Shown here one piece after another: positions 6,196 to 7,134 of a stretch of DNA of 7,134 nucleotides (position 1 is the first letter of the stretch; every line of letters starts with the position of its first letter). A program made the translations under genes and the position numbers. The DNA lies in contig VGPB01000100.1 in the NCBI GenBank assembly GCA_016875695.1, positions 1 through 7,134 on the forward strand, in the 5' to 3' direction. Origin of the DNA: Chloroflexota bacterium. GTDB lineage: Bacteria > Chloroflexota > Dehalococcoidia > UBA2979. The notes below the pieces were generated by a model. That model searched no databases and was not told the DNA's origin. It worked only from the letters and a program-made list of their open reading frames with translations.

Positions 6196-7134
6196 GCGAC
6201 GCCTCGGCGCCCGCGCAGGCGGAGCTGCGGACGCTCGCGCTGCGCCCGCAGCACGTGGCGGCCGGCGCGCGCTTCGCGCCGTTCGCGGGGTGGGAGATGC
6301 CGCTGCAGTATGCGGGCATCGTCGCCGAGCACGAGGCGGTGCGCGAGCGCGCCGGGGTGTTCGACGTGTCGCACCTCGCGCGCGTGTGGGTGGAGGGTCC
6401 GGGCGCGGGCGCCGCGCTGCGCCGCGTCACGACGTACGACGTGACGCGGCTGGCGGTAGGCGCGGCGCACTACTCACTGTACTCCGATGAGCGCGGCGGC
6501 ATCGCGGACGACGTCTTCGCCTACCGCCTCGGCGACGAGCGTTGGCTCGTGGTGCACAACGCCGCGAACGCGTCCGCCGACCTCGATCGTGTGCGCGCGG
6601 CAGCCGGCCCGCTGGTGCACGACGCGACCGACGAGACCGTGTTGCTGGCGGTGCAAGGGCCGCGCGCGCCCGTGCTGCTGCGCGGGCTGCTCGGCGAGGC
6701 GTATGCAGCGTTGCCGCCGCGCGGCTGCGCTGAGCTCGAGTGGCGCGGCACGCGCGTGCTGGTGGCGCGTACCGGGTACACGGGCGAGGACGGCGCGGAG
6801 TGCAATGTGGATCGCAGGCACGCCGCCGCGTTCTGGGAGGCGTGCCTGCAGGGCGGCGCCGAGCCCGTGGGGCTCGGCGCCCGGGACACGCTGCGGCTGG
6901 AGGCGGCGCTGCCGCTACACGGCCACGACCTGGACGCCTCGACCGACCCCTACGAGGCGGGGCTCGGCTTCGCCGTGACGCTGGACGACGTCGCGGCGTT
7001 CACCGGGCGCACGGCGCTTGTGCGGCTGGCGGCCGCGCCGCCGGCGCGGCGCCTCGTGTGCGTGCAGGCGGACGAGCGTGGCGCGCCGTTCCGCGCAGGC
7101 TACGCGGTGCTGGGCTCGACGGAGCCCGGGGCCG
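6192..7134 (+). CDS. gcvT: GcvT-like aminomethyltransferase, 3' truncated by window
   Basis: The glycine cleavage T protein moves the aminomethyl carbon of glycine from lipoylated H protein to tetrahydrofolate, giving methylene-THF and ammonia. The frame opens at GTG 6192, overlapping the LLM stop (GTGA), and stays open to the window edge: 314 residues of the roughly 360 usual. Landmarks: FAPFAGWEMPLQYAGIVAEH (28-47), AVRERAGVFDVSHL (49-62), DERGGIADDVFAYRL (99-113) with the conserved catalytic-type aspartate pair (106-107), LVVHNAAN (119-126), LLAVQGPRAP (151-160), ARTGYTGEDGAE (192-203), GLGARDTLRLEAALPLHGHD (227-246), DPYEAGLGFAV (252-262), and the start of the C-terminal barrel. Departures from the common pattern are SHLARV where SHMGEV is usual and TTYDV for TTNDV. 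Those could mark a side branch of the family, which also includes folate-dependent demethylases, but the GYTGEDG and GLGARDTLRLEA blocks favour true GcvT. No H or P protein gene is in view. Confidence 0.88.
   Translation, partial: MSDASAPAQAELRTLALRPQHVAAGARFAPFAGWEMPLQYAGIVAEHEAVRERAGVFDVSHLARVWVEGPGAGAALRRVTTYDVTRLAVGAAHYSLYSDERGGIADDVFAYRLGDERWLVVHNAANASADLDRVRAAAGPLVHDATDETVLLAVQGPRAPVLLRGLLGEAYAALPPRGCAELEWRGTRVLVARTGYTGEDGAECNVDRRHAAAFWEACLQGGAEPVGLGARDTLRLEAALPLHGHDLDASTDPYEAGLGFAVTLDDVAAFTGRTALVRLAAAPPARRLVCVQADERGAPFRAGYAVLGSTEPGA

Overview
This is a very GC-rich stretch (over 70% G+C by eye) of an ordinary-looking bacterial chromosome. SURF1 points to an aerobic respiratory chain with a heme-copper oxidase. 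A luciferase-fold (LLM class) oxidoreductase, a secreted protein of IPT/TIG repeats and the high GC would fit a Chloroflexota lineage, or less likely an actinobacterium. That placement is inference; no marker gene is present to settle it. I see no mobile element, CRISPR array, tRNA or rRNA.

Layout, left to right. Minus strand: an intact SURF1 cytochrome oxidase assembly gene (3-737), preceded in the same direction by a corA-family Mg2+/divalent cation channel gene (787-1760) broken by two frameshifts and two in-frame stops. A 290-bp non-coding gap (1761-2050) follows, with a long nested hairpin at 1926-1980. Plus strand: an intact SAM-dependent methyltransferase resembling trans-aconitate 2-methyltransferase (2051-2881), convergent with a small two-helix membrane protein (2913-3161, minus). 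Just upstream of that, on the same strand, is a gene for an exported protein of six IPT/TIG domains (3198-5112), also broken by two frameshifts and two amber codons. A 159-bp divergent gap (5113-5271) holds several overlapping, mutually exclusive stems. Plus strand again: an LLM-class flavin/F420 oxidoreductase (5272-6195) overlaps by 4 bases a gcvT-like aminomethyltransferase gene that runs off the right edge (6192-7134).

The most noteworthy points are: (1) eight coding lesions confined to two of seven genes, which is either real decay of a metal channel and a surface protein or local sequence error; (2) two strong RNA-type structures in the only two sizeable intergenic gaps; (3) tight coupling of an LLM oxidoreductase to gcvT, which suggests a one-carbon/folate role. 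I do not see convincing evidence of a wholly new multi-gene system here.
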